NCBI GenBank assembly: GCA_028751875.1 | Contig: CM054153.1 | Span: forward strand, 18,279,746-18,343,745 | DNA: 64,000 bases | Origin: Rapana venosa | Taxonomy: Eukaryota; Mollusca; Gastropoda; Neogastropoda; Muricidae | Direction of reading: 5' to 3' | Shown here: positions 53,901-64,000 of the stretch, one piece after another | Numbering within the stretch: position 1 is the stretch's first letter | Layout of the letters: each line of letters begins with the position of its first letter | Program-made: the position numbers and the translations under genes | The notes under the pieces: model-generated | What the model was told of the DNA's origin: nothing | Database searches by the model: none | The model's input: the letters and a program-made list of their open reading frames with translations, nothing else

Positions 53901-54606
53901 TGAAACTTACACAAATAATAATGTTAAGAACAATAATATGAATAATAATAACAATAATAGTAATAGTTATTATCATCATCGTTATTATTATTATAACAAG
54001 AAGATAAAATTATCAGCAATGAACAGATCACGCAAAACTTGTATTCCTGCATTATTTCAAACGCTGTCACTGAAAGATTCATCAACGGATTATCGTTTGT
54101 AATCTTTGATAAATCAACGCACCCATGATACACAATTTAAAACGAACTGCCTGCACTTGATTTCCTCCTCTACTAACTTGCTAAACAGCGATGAAGATGA
54201 TTGTATATGATATAATATAATATATATGATATAATATAATATACTATAACATTATATAACACAATATAATATATCATAATATATGATATCTTCTTCTTCC
54301 TCTTCTTTTTTGGTCATGTTTCTCCCAGGGGAGGTTTGACATTGATGAGCCTTCTCCATCTCTCTCTCTGTTTTGAGCTTCCTCCTTATTTATGCCCCTT
54401 TCTCTAAGACCATCTGCAATACAGGTAGCGCTACACTACACTAAATACAATATACTATAATCATAAAGTTGCTGTTTACTTTTTCACCCTCTCTCCAAGG
54501 GAGGCAACCATGTCCATGCCTTGCTGCACTTGTAGGCACACTTCCTGTATAGACTGCAGCTTCTCTTTGAAACTTTTCTTCTCCTCCTGGGGGAAAAAAA
54601 AAAGAG

Positions 54607-54675
<69 letters not shown>

Positions 54676-55143
54676 CACCAGTGAAGGAATGAACGAATAA
54701 ACAGATTCAAGTAGAAATCAATAAAATTAATAAAACCACCAACAAAGTTAGACAGAAGTAGTTTTGATGATTTGTTTAATGTCTGTTGACGACTTGTTGA
54801 TTTAGACACACCAGTACACCTACTATCTGCGCGAATATATATATAATTTGATGTTACCTGCACTTGTTTTGCTTTTTAGGCTACAGGTAAGTAAACTTTC
54901 TTTACGTTTTCTGCTTTGAACTTTCCTCCCTTACAAATGTTTCTTTTTTGTTTTTTACAAATGCTTATATATAATTGATAAAACACAATATCAACAAAAT
55001 CTTAATTGCCTCTATAGGTATATTGTATGGTATTTTTGTAAGTTGTGTTTCAATTTTTTTTTTAGTACAGCTATATTAGACACTTTTTATTTTTTACAGA
55101 GCTAGTTTTTTTTTTACAAACTGTTATTGTTTATTTAATCCCC

Positions 55144-55177
<34 letters not shown>

Positions 55178-56727
55178 TCTTCAGATGTGTACCGAGTCTG
55201 ACCTCTTCAACACCACATGTAACAGTTTTTTAGCGACATTATCATTATTATCATCATTATGATTATTATTATTACCATGATCACATTTACAAGCATATTT
55301 GACATCTAAAGGCCTCTAAAAACTTCAATTTGCACATCATAATTATCTAAAACCAATCTGTCAACAGCTTAAAAAACCTCTTTGTAACATCTCTCTCCCT
55401 CCCTACCCCACCCCACACACTCTGCATATCCCTTGAAGATGAAGGAGAGAGTAAAGACAGAAAATAAAAGAAAACAAATGTTAATACACCCCATGCAATA
55501 AACAAAAAAATCTACATACACATATAAATATACACTGAAGACTAGCCCATGCAAAGACACCTAAACCATACAAACTGTGCAATATCACCTTATTGCACAC
55601 CTGAGCCTCCCAATTTTCTTCTTCCACTACCAATGTACATACTAAAATAAAATAAAAACGAGGGGAGGGTATAAAGCCACAGCACTTATTGTTATAGTGG
55701 GCATTGCATAATGTTCACACACTTCGCTGCTAATTTTATGGACACCTGTAAAATGTTGCAAGGCAGTTTTTAATCTGTTTGGTAGATGCTTTATAATTAT
55801 TTCCACACAATGCTTATTTTTCAAGTTTTGCTACTTTTAAAAATTCACAAATATGACTCAGCCCTTTCCATTCCATATTATTGTTTATAGCGACCATGAA
55901 AACCATATCAGGGCTGTAATCTCATTCAGTTTCAATGGCCCCAGTAACTTTCACTTAAAGTTCAAAACCAATACCTTCTAAGACCTTAAAATAGCCCAGT
56001 CCTTTCATTTTTCTTTTGTGATACTTAAGTTTTCCAAATATGGAAGCGTTTAATATGAAATAACAACTATCCACATGGTTGTTAAACAAATACTTGGAAA
56101 TAAAAAAAAGGGGGGGGGGGGGGGGGGAACAAAAAGCCTCATCTACAGATATTTATGTGCATCCATTTCTGTACATGTAAGCAACAATTCATAAACAACT
56201 TTTAGAGTTGCATATTCATCCATGCATGCAGCTATGCCCTCATTAACTACGAGTGAAAACACATACTACGAAGAAAAAAAAGAAAGAGCAAGAACGCATA
56301 TGCGTGTTTGCACACACACATCTGAACCAAAAGGTGTGACCCACAATATAGACGGACGCCACTTCAATCTCTTAGGTTCATGAAGTCATGAGTTTGAATC
56401 TTGGCGTCTGCATCTGGTGAACTAAGGGTGGGGATTTTTACGATCTCTCAGGGCAAATTCAAGTGCACACCTGCCAGTGACTTGATTCGTCTCATGTACA
56501 TGGAAAAGTTCGAATATGCACGTTGAAGATCTTGTAATTCATGTCAGCGTTCAGTGGGTTACGGAAACACAAACATACCCAGCATGCAACCTGCACAATG
56601 AAATGAGCGCCGCTGAAGTGGAAATATATCGGCTGAGGCCAGCAGGCAGACCTCCTCCTGCAAAATGACAAGCACAGAAGACCAGGCACTACATAGGCCT
56701 ACCCCTCCCAGTAGGGGGAGGGGGGGG

Positions 56728-56764
<37 letters not shown>

Positions 56765-58792
56765 AGAAGAGAGAGAGAGAGAGAGAGAGAACTCACATAA
56801 TAATTATAAATGTGCAGATACTGGCTTTTCCCCCCACATTTTTCAGATATGTGATCATGGTGCAAAAAGAACACCCCCCAAAAAAAAACCAACAAACAAC
56901 CCAACCCCAACAACCCCCAAACAAACCCCAAAAACCAACATAAAAAGAAACTGTATACTGAGATCTAAAACACACACAACACTCATACATAAATCACATC
57001 TAATGCTCGCACAATATAGCATTCTAGACAACAAACATCATTGGATCAACAAAACTTGATCCCTATCATTAATTTCATATTCACAGATACATGTACAGCC
57101 TCTAGACAGCATAAGGTCCTTTATGAAAATGCTCAAGAAGTTAATAGATTTGCTACAAACAGTCCCACAATTTTTATATACTCCCTTTCTTTTTTTCCTT
57201 TATAGAAATCATGCTGTACTGAGAAAGATATCACCCAAATTCTTCAGAGAGAGAAGACGAAGACTGATATGTGCACACCTTACCTTTTCACTCATCTGTT
57301 AAAGTATGATCAATAACACCAATAATTATTGTAGAGTAATAACAAAGTAAATGGTATGCATAACAAGAACAATAACATTTTCTCCTTTTCAATAAAAAAA
57401 AAAAGACGTCGCTCAAAATCATAAAATGCGAACACAAGCACTGCATTTGAAAACAAAGCAGATCAAATAAATTAAAATAACATTTTACAAGAAATTTACG
57501 GTTTGTTACTTGAAGTCATTGTGTGAACAAACTCTCCATAGGATTCACACACACACACACACACACACACCACACACACACACACACACGCAGAGTTAGT
57601 ACATTTTGTTTTTTTAGAGTGAACAGGAAATCTTTGCATGACTGAGAATCTCACACTTGATAACTATAAATTTTATATCATGCAGCCATGCACATACAAA
57701 AGTTTAACATTTTCATTTAAGCTTTCCTTTCTCTTAAGTTTTCAGAAAGAACGGAAATCAAAATAAGCGAAAGGAGACAAGTAAGGAGAGAAGAAATAAT
57801 AAAAGAAACTAAAAACAAACGGCCCTGTAGCACTGTGAGAGAAATATCAATTCTATTCTAAGAGTCTGTCAACATATTTGCTCAATATTAAAAAAAATAA
57901 TGGTTTTTGTTTTATTTTAAATAAATGTTACAGTATCACAAGAAAAATATCTCAACCATACTGTTATGATTAGTACACTCGAAACTATAAAGAACATAAA
58001 CTGCTACAAATGTGACATCACATGGTTTGATTTGCTATGCTTTGTTTGTGTGTGTGTGGGTGTATGTGTTGATATCTTCAGTTTAACGTCTATTCACATT
58101 TAGTGATTTTAGACGGAAAAAAGTAATCTAAACAAGAGAACGCAAACAATAATAGAAAAGTGTCAGATAACGGTACTTAATAAAAACTAACTTCAACATA
58201 CTACACAAACTGAATTATCGGACTTCTTATCAATCCTAACACAATGTCCAACAGTAACAATGGTTCAGACAAAATCTGATCCAGTGACAAACTTGGTACA
58301 GCGGGTAAAAATGCTTTTAAATGTCCACAATCAAAAATAACATGACTATTGGTAATCTTCTCCACACAAATACAGTTTACATCTTTCACGTATTTTGTCC
58401 TGAAAGCATTTAGTTTAAATCTGTACATAAGGGATAACATATTTCTACGATTATATCAACCACAAAATTTGTTAGAAATGAAAGCATTCAAAAAATCTAC
58501 AATATTGCTTGTACAGCCATTATAAAGACAATAGCCAGAATTGTATATTTTCTTTCTGAAGTGCTTCCAGCAAGCGTTTTGTAGCAAGCTGTATCCCTCA
58601 TGCAGAGATAAGGCAACGTTTATTTCACAAGAACTATTTTTATTTTTCGCTCTATATTTTGCAAGACTGTCAACTTTTTCATTAAAAAAGATACCAGTGT
58701 GTGAGGGAACCCAACAGAAAGTAATAGTACTACCTCTTAAAATTAAAAAGTGTACCAGATGCCTGGTTTCAAAGATTATGTCTTTTCTTATG

Positions 58793-58823
<31 letters not shown>

Positions 58824-60666
58824 TTACCATTACAGTTTGTTTTTACCTTTATTTGTGGTGAAAACAACAATACATACACAATATAAGTACAATACACTCC
58901 CCAAAATTAATAGCCATGCTGCATATAGCAAGCCACTATTCACAGCATTCTAAAACTTCTATCTAAGACTTCTAAAATGCAAAGCAGATCCTCACTGCTT
59001 ATGTAGCAAACCTTTCCCCTTTTCGTTTTCAAGATACACACACAAAACCCCCACAAAAAGCCTGTGATTCATATATTCACATAACCCCCCCCCCCCCCCC
59101 CCCCCTCCAAGACAGAAGAAAAATTATATCGACCCCCTCAACAAAGTAAACACTAAACCCTTCTTTAAGAACAGGGGAAATAGTATACAGAACATTTTTA
59201 TTCCATGAAAGTAATGCTTGTATATAATATATATGTGATCTATGTACTACTCCTCAAAATAAATGATTAAAAAACCCCAGAATAATAGCGGAGTCTAGAT
59301 AATCAAAAGCACATGATTTTTTTTTAAAAAAGGTGTCTGATTCATGAAAATGACTAAAAACAAAATCGTGGTTTCTAGCATGATTAAAAGAAAACGGCTG
59401 TGTATAGATATTCAAAATGTATAACTGACACCGAAGAAAAGGTGGTATCTAAGTCATTAAAATGTATGGTTAAACTAAAAATGGTGCTGTTTAAATCAAT
59501 AACATGTACATTTATGAAAAGGAAATTGTTGGTTTTAAAAGTCATCGAATGTAAGATGATAACATTGAAAAAAAAGGTGGTCTTTAGCTCATCAGAATGT
59601 CTTATAAAAAAAAAAAAGTATGGAGCCAAGTTAACGAAATTGTGTGATGTAAAGTGTTGTTTTAATCATCAAAATGTAAGGTCCATCAAAAAGATGGCTA
59701 AATCAGTGAAATGTATGGTTTTAGAAAAACGGTGATGTTAAATTCATCAAAGTTTATGATCAAAAGGGAAAAGATGAAATTTATAGATTATTCAATTGTA
59801 TGATGAAAAGTTAATATAAATGGTAGCACACCATCAAAATAAAGGATTAAAACAAAAACAAAAACCAACAGAGGTGTCCTTAATAGACACACATACTTCA
59901 GACAAACACATTGCAAAACCATCCCAGGTTAAATTCTTTAAAAAAGAAATACTGATAAAGAAAAGAAACAAAACTGAAAAAGGATTTTAGAATAATAAAA
60001 GGTAAGAAGGAAAGCATCACACAACTGACACACACAATTATATATATATCTTTTAAATAATTCTATCATCTCTAAACTATCAACGTTTATCAAGAAATAA
60101 AAAGGAAAGCGCAATTTCAAAGTAAACATGGTTGTTGTTTTTTTACAATATAAAACAAACCCAGCCTAGAATATTGACAAAAAACAAATACCCAGCCTTC
60201 ATTAAAGAAAATTCAAAAGGAATCAAGGAAAACCATAAGTGAGTGGTTACCTTCGCTTTAGCGTTCTAAACAGCCAAACAGAGAGTTGAAGGATTAATGT
60301 GTATCAATCAATATATGATTTTCATGAGCTGTAGGATAAAAACATTCCACCTGACAAAATATTTATACACTCACCGTACACTCTTTTGGTTCACAATAGT
60401 TTCAGAATTGTTAAGCAAAGTTTTATCTAAGAGTAGTAAAGCCGTATACTTTTATATGTGGTGATAAATGAGAAAGCTTTGTGTTAAAAATGAAAAACTT
60501 AGACAGTCTTTGTACATTGTGTGCGTATGTTTGGACAAAAGTATGCCTTTTGTCTAAAAGTATGCTTTTAGGAAGCGCGCGCGCGCGCGGGTGTGTGTGT
60601 GTGCGCGCGCGCGCACGCGTGCCACATTGATGTGTGTGAGTGAGTGTGTAAGTGAGTAATTGAGTG

Positions 60667-60764
<98 letters not shown>

Positions 60765-62798
60765 GAAAATGTGTGTGCATGTGCACGTTCTACTCCATGT
60801 GTATAAATTGTGTGCAAACAAGTATTAACACTTGTACTCAATTTGTTTGCTAATAAACAGAATCATAGTGTGTGTAACTGTGATTACATAATTATACACA
60901 ATCTGTTATGCTAGGTGACTAGATCATTACACTAACAAAACTGAACACAAAAACAAAAAGGAAGTAAAAATATGCACAAGACATCTTTACAAACTTATAT
61001 GAATAAGAAATTCAGAACTGAATTCGTCAGATTCTTTACGACATAGAAAATGAAGAACATTTTAAAAGTATAGAGAACAGTTTCAAAGATAATCTTGTTC
61101 TTTACAAGATCAAGTTTGTATCACATGCTATGATAATTATATGCATAAGCAAGCGAACAGACATTCAAAGCACATCTAAACCAATCAAATGCATTCTAGT
61201 GTTTCATGCTGATTAATGTTTAAATCAGTACTCTTTTGCAAAGACACAATGGTGCAACACACAACATTATATTCTGACAACAAATTTCAATTTCATCACA
61301 TTTATCATGCTTCTGTTTATTAAAAAAAAGCGTTACCTTCTCTTTGTCTTCATCATCGTCATCGTCGTCATCATCAAAATATTCCTGCATTAAAAGATGA
61401 AAAACCAATTGTTGATATCACATAATAAAACTGCTAACTGTTCTTTCAGACCAGTACATTAAACCACAACAACTTGTGCATTGTGAATAAAACATAGCAG
61501 TATGAACTATACCCACAAATTACAAATAAGCCTACAACATGGTGTGAATTAAGGTTTATACATGCATGAAATTTCGTAAACAACCTTCTGTTGAAAATAC
61601 TTTAAAGATCAACAGCGGCTCTGATTTCAGTTGAAAGGGAAAAAAATTATACTGATCTTCAAATTCTTCCTGCTATTCCATTAAGTACAACCCCAGCAAT
61701 CAGATACAAGGCCATTAACTCTTCCTGCTATTCCATCAACCCCTTGTCTGCGTGAAGGTCTACCCAGGGTGGTGAGCAAAGTGCACATGGTTCAGTGAGT
61801 TACTAATTCTGGACCCCAAGTATAGCATGTGCTATGTACTGTGTTCTGCAAATCCCGCTTTTCAAGTTCCTCTCTCTCTCTCTCTCACACTCCCAACTAA
61901 ACCTACCCATTGTTGAAGCACACAAGTACAAAATTTGTTCCATCTTCCATTGTTTTATACTTTATGTAGCATTTACTGTCACACAATATTTGTTTCTATG
62001 AAAATTCGGGCTGCTCTTCCCAGGAAGAGACTAGCACTCAGGACTACCACTGGTTTGGGATTGGGGGTGGGGATGGGGGTTAAGTTCCTATGAGATTCTA
62101 TCCCCAGATTAGTTGAGTGTCCTCTTTTTCACTCCTTTGGGGGAAGGGGGGGGGGGGGGCGCTGTTACTTCAAAGTTATTTTAAATGTTGACAGGTTGTA
62201 AAGTTACCACAAAGGCGTTCCCACAACCTATACAATCGTTGGAAAGAGAGTTGTCTGAGACCTCAGCTTCTCTAAGGGCCAGCATATTGAGAGTGGCGCC
62301 CATCTCATCTCCCTCACTGGTTTACCTCCCCTGTCCCTAAAGAGGGCAGGTTTCCTTCCACAACTGGGTGAACTGGGGGACTGATTCTGAAGTCAAGGCG
62401 TGAAACCAGGCTCCATGTTGCTTAACGTTAGCTTGGGTTGGGGATGGGGGGTGGGGGTGGGGGGGAGGAAGCAAGTGCTCTAACCACGGAGCTATCACGT
62501 CCCCTTCTTTACCAACAAAACCATTTTGGTCACCGTTCTTTAACGTTTCTATACTTACCGCAGTTATTACTATAACCATAATAAATTATCACGACCAATC
62601 TAAGAGGACAGCCTCTGCATGAAGCAACCTAGGCATTTTGAACACTGTGTACGCACACATAATCATACTCACATCTTCCTCCGGTTCTCGTTTGAGCGCA
62701 CCCACGATTTGAGCAATGACCAGGTTCTTGATGAAGATGATGAGCAGGGTGATGGGCAACATGTACAGCTCGAAGTTCCACACCATCACCAGGTAGAT
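47931..62798 (-). CDS. MCTP: MCTP (multiple C2 and transmembrane domain protein), C-terminal part
   Basis: Last six coding exons, minus strand: 62798-62673, 61384-61337, 54586-54480, 53239-53130, 49735-49638 and 47990-47931, giving 182 residues and a TAG stop with phases that join cleanly. It encodes the first membrane segment ([20 protein letters not shown], human YNFELYMVPVALLLLL), an acidic loop ([16 protein letters not shown]), a helical linker ([15 protein letters not shown]), the second membrane segment ([20 protein letters not shown] then [11 protein letters not shown]) and the conserved end [13 protein letters not shown] with [11 protein letters not shown] and [10 protein letters not shown]. 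MCTPs are ER/vesicle membrane proteins whose three C2 domains bind Ca2+ and act in synaptic function and ER structure. The C2 exons lie right of the window. Whether it is orthologous to MCTP1, MCTP2 or both is undecided. Confidence 0.95.
48700..49470 (+). pseudogene. CR1/L2-like LINE 3' end with a nested SINE
   Basis: Plus-strand reading, with one frame break: [35 protein letters not shown], then [20 protein letters not shown] and [12 protein letters not shown] before a TAG near 48971. This is the usual C-terminus of CR1/L2-type polymerases. The 3' UTR resumes after a SINE (49018-49298) and ends gcaagcgctttgatttgttt, cagcgctatataaattccat and (TTA)n. It lies antisense in an MCTP intron. Confidence 0.82.
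49018..49298 (-). mobile_element. tRNA-derived SINE nested in a LINE
   Basis: Nearly identical to the SINE at 1412-1693, with the same A box and B box (GGTTCGATCCC). The phrase CCCCACCTAAGTGT on both sides (about 48993-49006 and 49296-49309) is a target-site duplication made from LINE 3' UTR sequence. Confidence 0.88.
49638..49735 (-). CDS. MCTP: MCTP penultimate exon
   Basis: 98 nt between acceptor ttgtgtgcag and donor gtgagt. [20 protein letters not shown] then [12 protein letters not shown], closely matching the human end. Confidence 0.95.
51298..51372 (+). mobile_element. LINE 3'-end fragment (GCGCTATATAAATTCC type)
   Basis: gagcgctttgatttgtctgt, cagcgctatataaattccat, then (TTAT)n. Same terminus as the LINE at 48700-49470. 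Confidence 0.8.
52930..53035. repeat. (AAT)n/(GAT)n microsatellite
   Basis: Mixed AAT, GAT and GAAGAAG repeats close to the MCTP donor at 53129. Confidence 0.9.
53130..53239 (-). CDS. MCTP: MCTP exon with second membrane segment
   Basis: 110 nt between acceptor tgtgttacag and donor gtgggt. [20 protein letters not shown] then [18 protein letters not shown]-rich compared with the AT-rich introns. Confidence 0.95.
53265..53350 (-). mobile_element. LINE 3'-end fragment (GCGCTATATAAATTCC type)
   Basis: (AAT)n, tatggaatttatatagcact, then gcgacaaatcaaagcgctc. Starts about 25 nt ahead, in sense, of the MCTP acceptor at 53240. Confidence 0.78.
53395..53735 (-). mobile_element. tRNA-derived SINE (cctcgatataaaag-tail family), fullest copy
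   Basis: On the minus strand: head GGACGGGATAGCCTAGTGG, B box GGGTTCGATTCTCG, body with ggagttaacatcagtgc and gtaagagtaggccattgtgt, then tail gtgcttattccattatcctc and gatataaaag. About 340 bp. Confidence 0.85.
54180..54290. repeat. AT-rich palindromic stretch
   Basis: Repeated atgatataatataatatata units that can fold back on themselves. Intron of MCTP. Confidence 0.7.
54290..54425 (-). mobile_element. LINE 3'-end fragment with (GAA)n tail
   Basis: ttcttcttcctcttc then gtttctcccaggggaggttt and tttatgcccctttctctaag. About 90% alike by eye to 21789-21925. Confidence 0.75.
54480..54586 (-). CDS. MCTP: MCTP linker exon
   Basis: 107 nt between acceptor ttcccccag and donor gtaaac. [20 protein letters not shown] to SLGERVK, matching human KIYAIQEVCVSVQN. 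An (AT)n run lies about 20 nt ahead of the acceptor. Confidence 0.94.
54609..54675. repeat. (AT)n microsatellite beside an acceptor
   Basis: About 66 bp of AT, 20-90 nt upstream in sense of the MCTP acceptor at 54587. Another AT run lies at 55145-55171. Confidence 0.95.
56340..56660 (+). mobile_element. tRNA-derived SINE
   Basis: Opens with a B-box-like gagtttgaatcttggcg, then gggtggggatttttacgatc, tgaagatcttgtaattcatg, gttcagtgggttacggaaac and cccagcatgc. The order matches a SINE type common in gastropod genomes (recalled, not searched). Confidence 0.65.
58071..58830 (-). pseudogene. LINE fragment: RNase H domain, C-terminal tail and 3' end
   Basis: Minus strand, with an in-frame stop near 58450: [30 protein letters not shown], then [15 protein letters not shown] and [15 protein letters not shown]. 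Clearly related to the fragment at 16931-17430. The 3' end is taaatgtgaatagacgttaa then actgaagatatc, followed by a CACA-rich tail. 5' end lost against a GT run. Confidence 0.82.
59250..59860. repeat. Degenerate tandem repeat, period about 45 bp
   Basis: Loose repetition of tcatcaaaatgtatggtt, an A-rich run and ggtggtgttta. Units are strongly diverged. It leaves a 111-codon Lys-rich open frame that is a by-product of the repeat. Confidence 0.65.
60574..60766. repeat. CG/GT/GA complex microsatellite
   Basis: Two (CG)n patches at about 60577-60616, (GT)n at about 60669-60714 and (GA)n at about 60714-60766. Confidence 0.93.
61337..61384 (-). CDS. MCTP: MCTP acidic micro-exon
   Basis: 48 nt between acceptor tttaatgcag and donor gtaacg. 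[16 protein letters not shown], 16 residues, phase 0 both sides, so it could be skipped without a frame change. Confidence 0.92.
61940..62085 (+). mobile_element. SINE fragment (tgtattgtattgt family)
   Basis: ccattgttttatactttatg, gaaaattcgggctgctcttc and gactagcactcaggactacc. Internally shortened relative to 14783-15125. Confidence 0.55.
62232..62505 (-). mobile_element. Composite tRNA-5S SINE, diverged
   Basis: Same body landmarks as 15471-15772 (ttctctaagggccagcatat, gtggcgcccatctcatctcc, aaagagggcagg) and the A-box end gctctaaccacggagctatc. The 5S-like part is partly rearranged, retaining ttgcttaacgttagctt. Confidence 0.75.
62673..62798 (-). CDS. MCTP: MCTP exon with first membrane segment
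   Basis: 126 nt between acceptor ggtgtaacag and donor gtgagt. [19 protein letters not shown], then a hydrophobic stretch to ALKREPEED. Phase 0 at both ends. Confidence 0.94.
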
Positions 62799-62855
62799 CT
62801 GTTACACCACAGCGCACAACAACTCTTCAAAACAGGCTTTCCACTTATCAGGAAT

Positions 62856-62963
62856 AATGCCCCCGAAGCAGAATGTGGCTGCCTTCGTGGTGGGCAAAAA
62901 CAGGCTGCATACACAACATCTCACCATTGGTGAACCTCGGAGCTCTAGCCGAGGAACGAGAGA
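62856..62963 (+). mobile_element. SINE 3'-body fragment (gaagtcggaatgtggct family)
   Basis: ccccgaagcagaatgtggct, cctcgtggtggg-like block, ctcaccattggtgaacctcg and gctctagccgaggaacga. Confidence 0.82.
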
Positions 62964-63046
62964 CAAAAAAAAAAAAAAAATCAAACTGATACACAGGAGG
63001 CAGAGAAGAGAGGGTTTATTTATTCCTCGTTTCCTTATTCCATGGA

Positions 63047-63160
63047 AACATGACAAAATCTACAAAACTGTATACACACGGGGACTGGATGTAGAAAAAA
63101 AAGCACATGAGTGGCTTATTCCATTATCCTCGATATAAAAGAAAGAAATAAAATAAAATT
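63047..63160 (+). mobile_element. SINE tail fragment (cctcgatataaaag family)
   Basis: tacacacggggactggatgt, aagcacatgagtggcttatt, ccattatcctcgatataaaa and an (AAAT)n tail. Confidence 0.78.
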
Positions 63161-63334
63161 AAAATAAAATAGAGCTCTCTCGTTCACCGATGATGAAGAG
63201 TTTGCATAGCGACTGGGTTTTTTCCCCCCACTAGAGGTAGCCACATTCCAACTTCAGAGATGATGTCAAAACACAACACAAGTACGCATACAACATTTAA
63301 ATGAATAAAAATGTCATCCAGCACACAAAATGGC

Positions 63335-63500
63335 ATCCTCTTCCACAAATCAGAAAGGGTTTAACGCACGTGCAAAATGTTCTATGTGCATTTTTACAAA
63401 GAAACTTGGTTTTTAGTCTCACCCGAACGAATTTCAGGAGAGTAGAGTCTACTGGTATTAACTCCAAGGGGAAAAAAAACAACCCCAAAACCAAACCTCC
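63335..63500 (-). mobile_element. SINE middle fragment (cctcgatataaaag family)
   Basis: gggtttaacgcacgtgcaaa, tttttagtctcacccgaacg and gagtagagtctactggtatt, in reverse of the next copy. Confidence 0.7.
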
Positions 63501-63745
63501 CTAAAACGGGCATCTGGACGGTGACTCAAACCTCATCCTTCGGATGAGACTATAAACCGAGGCCCCGTGTGCGAACGCTTGCAGAACATCTCGCGCATAC
63601 GTTAAACCCTGTTCCGCTTTTCGTAAGAGTAGGCCATTGTGTGCCGGTGGGAACAGATGGCAGAATTTACAAAACGCATATACACACGGGGACTGGATGT
63701 AAAAAAAAAGCTCTTAAGTGCTTATTCCATTATCCTCGATATAAA
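63500..63745 (+). mobile_element. SINE (cctcgatataaaag-tail family), head truncated
   Basis: cggatgagactataaaccga, cttgcagaacatctcgcgca, gagtaggccattgtgtgccg and cattatcctcgatataaagg. It forms an inverted pair with 63335-63500. Confidence 0.82.
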
Positions 63746-64000
63746 GGTAAGGTAAAGGAGTCCCATAACCTATAAGGTCGTAGGGGAGCGAGGCGTCAGA
63801 GACCTCACTTCTCTAGGGGCCAGCATATTGAGGGCGGCGCCCATCTCCTCTCCCTCGCTGCTTTACCTTCCCTGACCCTAAAGAGGGCAGGTACCCATTT
63901 ACAGCTGGGGGAACTGTACTGAAGCCAAGGCAAACGGTCACCCATCCAACTGGTAACCACGCTCGACGCTGCTTAACTTGGCTGGGGGGAAAGCGAGTGC
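63744..64000 (-). mobile_element. Composite tRNA-5S SINE, cut by window edge
   Basis: Over 95% alike by eye to 15471-15772, including the 5S-like core (aaacggtcacccatccaact, ggtaaccacgctcgacgctg). The tRNA A-box head lies just past 64000. Confidence 0.88.

Larger units (their letters stand above)
54587..61336 (-). other. Largest MCTP intron
   Basis: 6.75 kb with no host coding signal. Contains AT runs, poly-G (about 56109-56127), a SINE (56340-56660), GA repeats (56732-56790), CA repeats (57547-57591), a LINE fragment (58071-58830), a degenerate tandem repeat (59250-59860) and a GT/GA/CG complex (60574-60766). Confidence 0.65.
62799..64000 (-). other. MCTP intron running off the right edge
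   Basis: No further MCTP exon was recognised. The segment is almost entirely SINE sequence: 62856-62963, 63047-63160, 63225-63265, 63335-63500, 63500-63745 and 63744-64000. Confidence 0.7.

Overview
The window is animal nuclear DNA, most likely from a mollusc and probably a gastropod. Genes are split by GT-AG introns of 0.5 to 7 kb, protein orthologues are clear metazoan families, and intergenic and intron DNA is packed with CT/GT microsatellites, tRNA-derived SINEs and 5'-truncated non-LTR retrotransposons. The gastropod placement rests on remembered SINE families and was not checked by search.

Layout, left to right. (1) 0-17.6 kb, plus strand: two tandem paralogues of MYDGF (myeloid-derived growth factor, UPF0556), a secreted/ER-Golgi protein. 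Copy 1 (540-3658) has only its last three coding exons in the window. Copy 2 (8154-16586) is complete with five coding exons. Shared exons have identical lengths (147, 61 and 89 nt) and phases, and the two C-termini carry different KDEL-like tails. (2) 16.9-24.7 kb: repeat-rich DNA between convergent genes, including an antisense LINE fragment behind MYDGF copy 2. (3) 24.7-34.7 kb, minus strand: a C2H2 zinc-finger transcription factor with nine fingers in five coding exons. One intron is built almost wholly of tandem arrays, one of which repeats the exon's own 5' splice site about 19 times. The large first exon has an apparent one-base frameshift. (4) About 34.9 kb: a compact divergent promoter shared by the zinc-finger gene and (5) RPL36 (35.6-38.3 kb, plus strand), a complete 106-residue ribosomal protein gene with a 5' TOP start. 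(6) 38.3-47.9 kb: no coding signal seen. (7) 47.9-62.8 kb, minus strand: the last six coding exons of an MCTP gene (multiple C2 domains, two transmembrane segments), which continues off the right edge.

The genes do not form one pathway. RPL36 is housekeeping, MYDGF acts in the secretory route, MCTP is an ER/membrane Ca2+-sensor family, and the zinc-finger protein is nuclear. The most novel material is in the repeats: a SINE family whose head joins a tRNA-type A box to a 5S rRNA internal promoter region, the 5' splice-site array, nested insertions with intact target-site duplications, and LINE 3' ends that explain several otherwise anonymous dispersed repeats. All exon boundaries were read by eye from splice signals, frame continuity and family knowledge. 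No alignment or transcript data were available.
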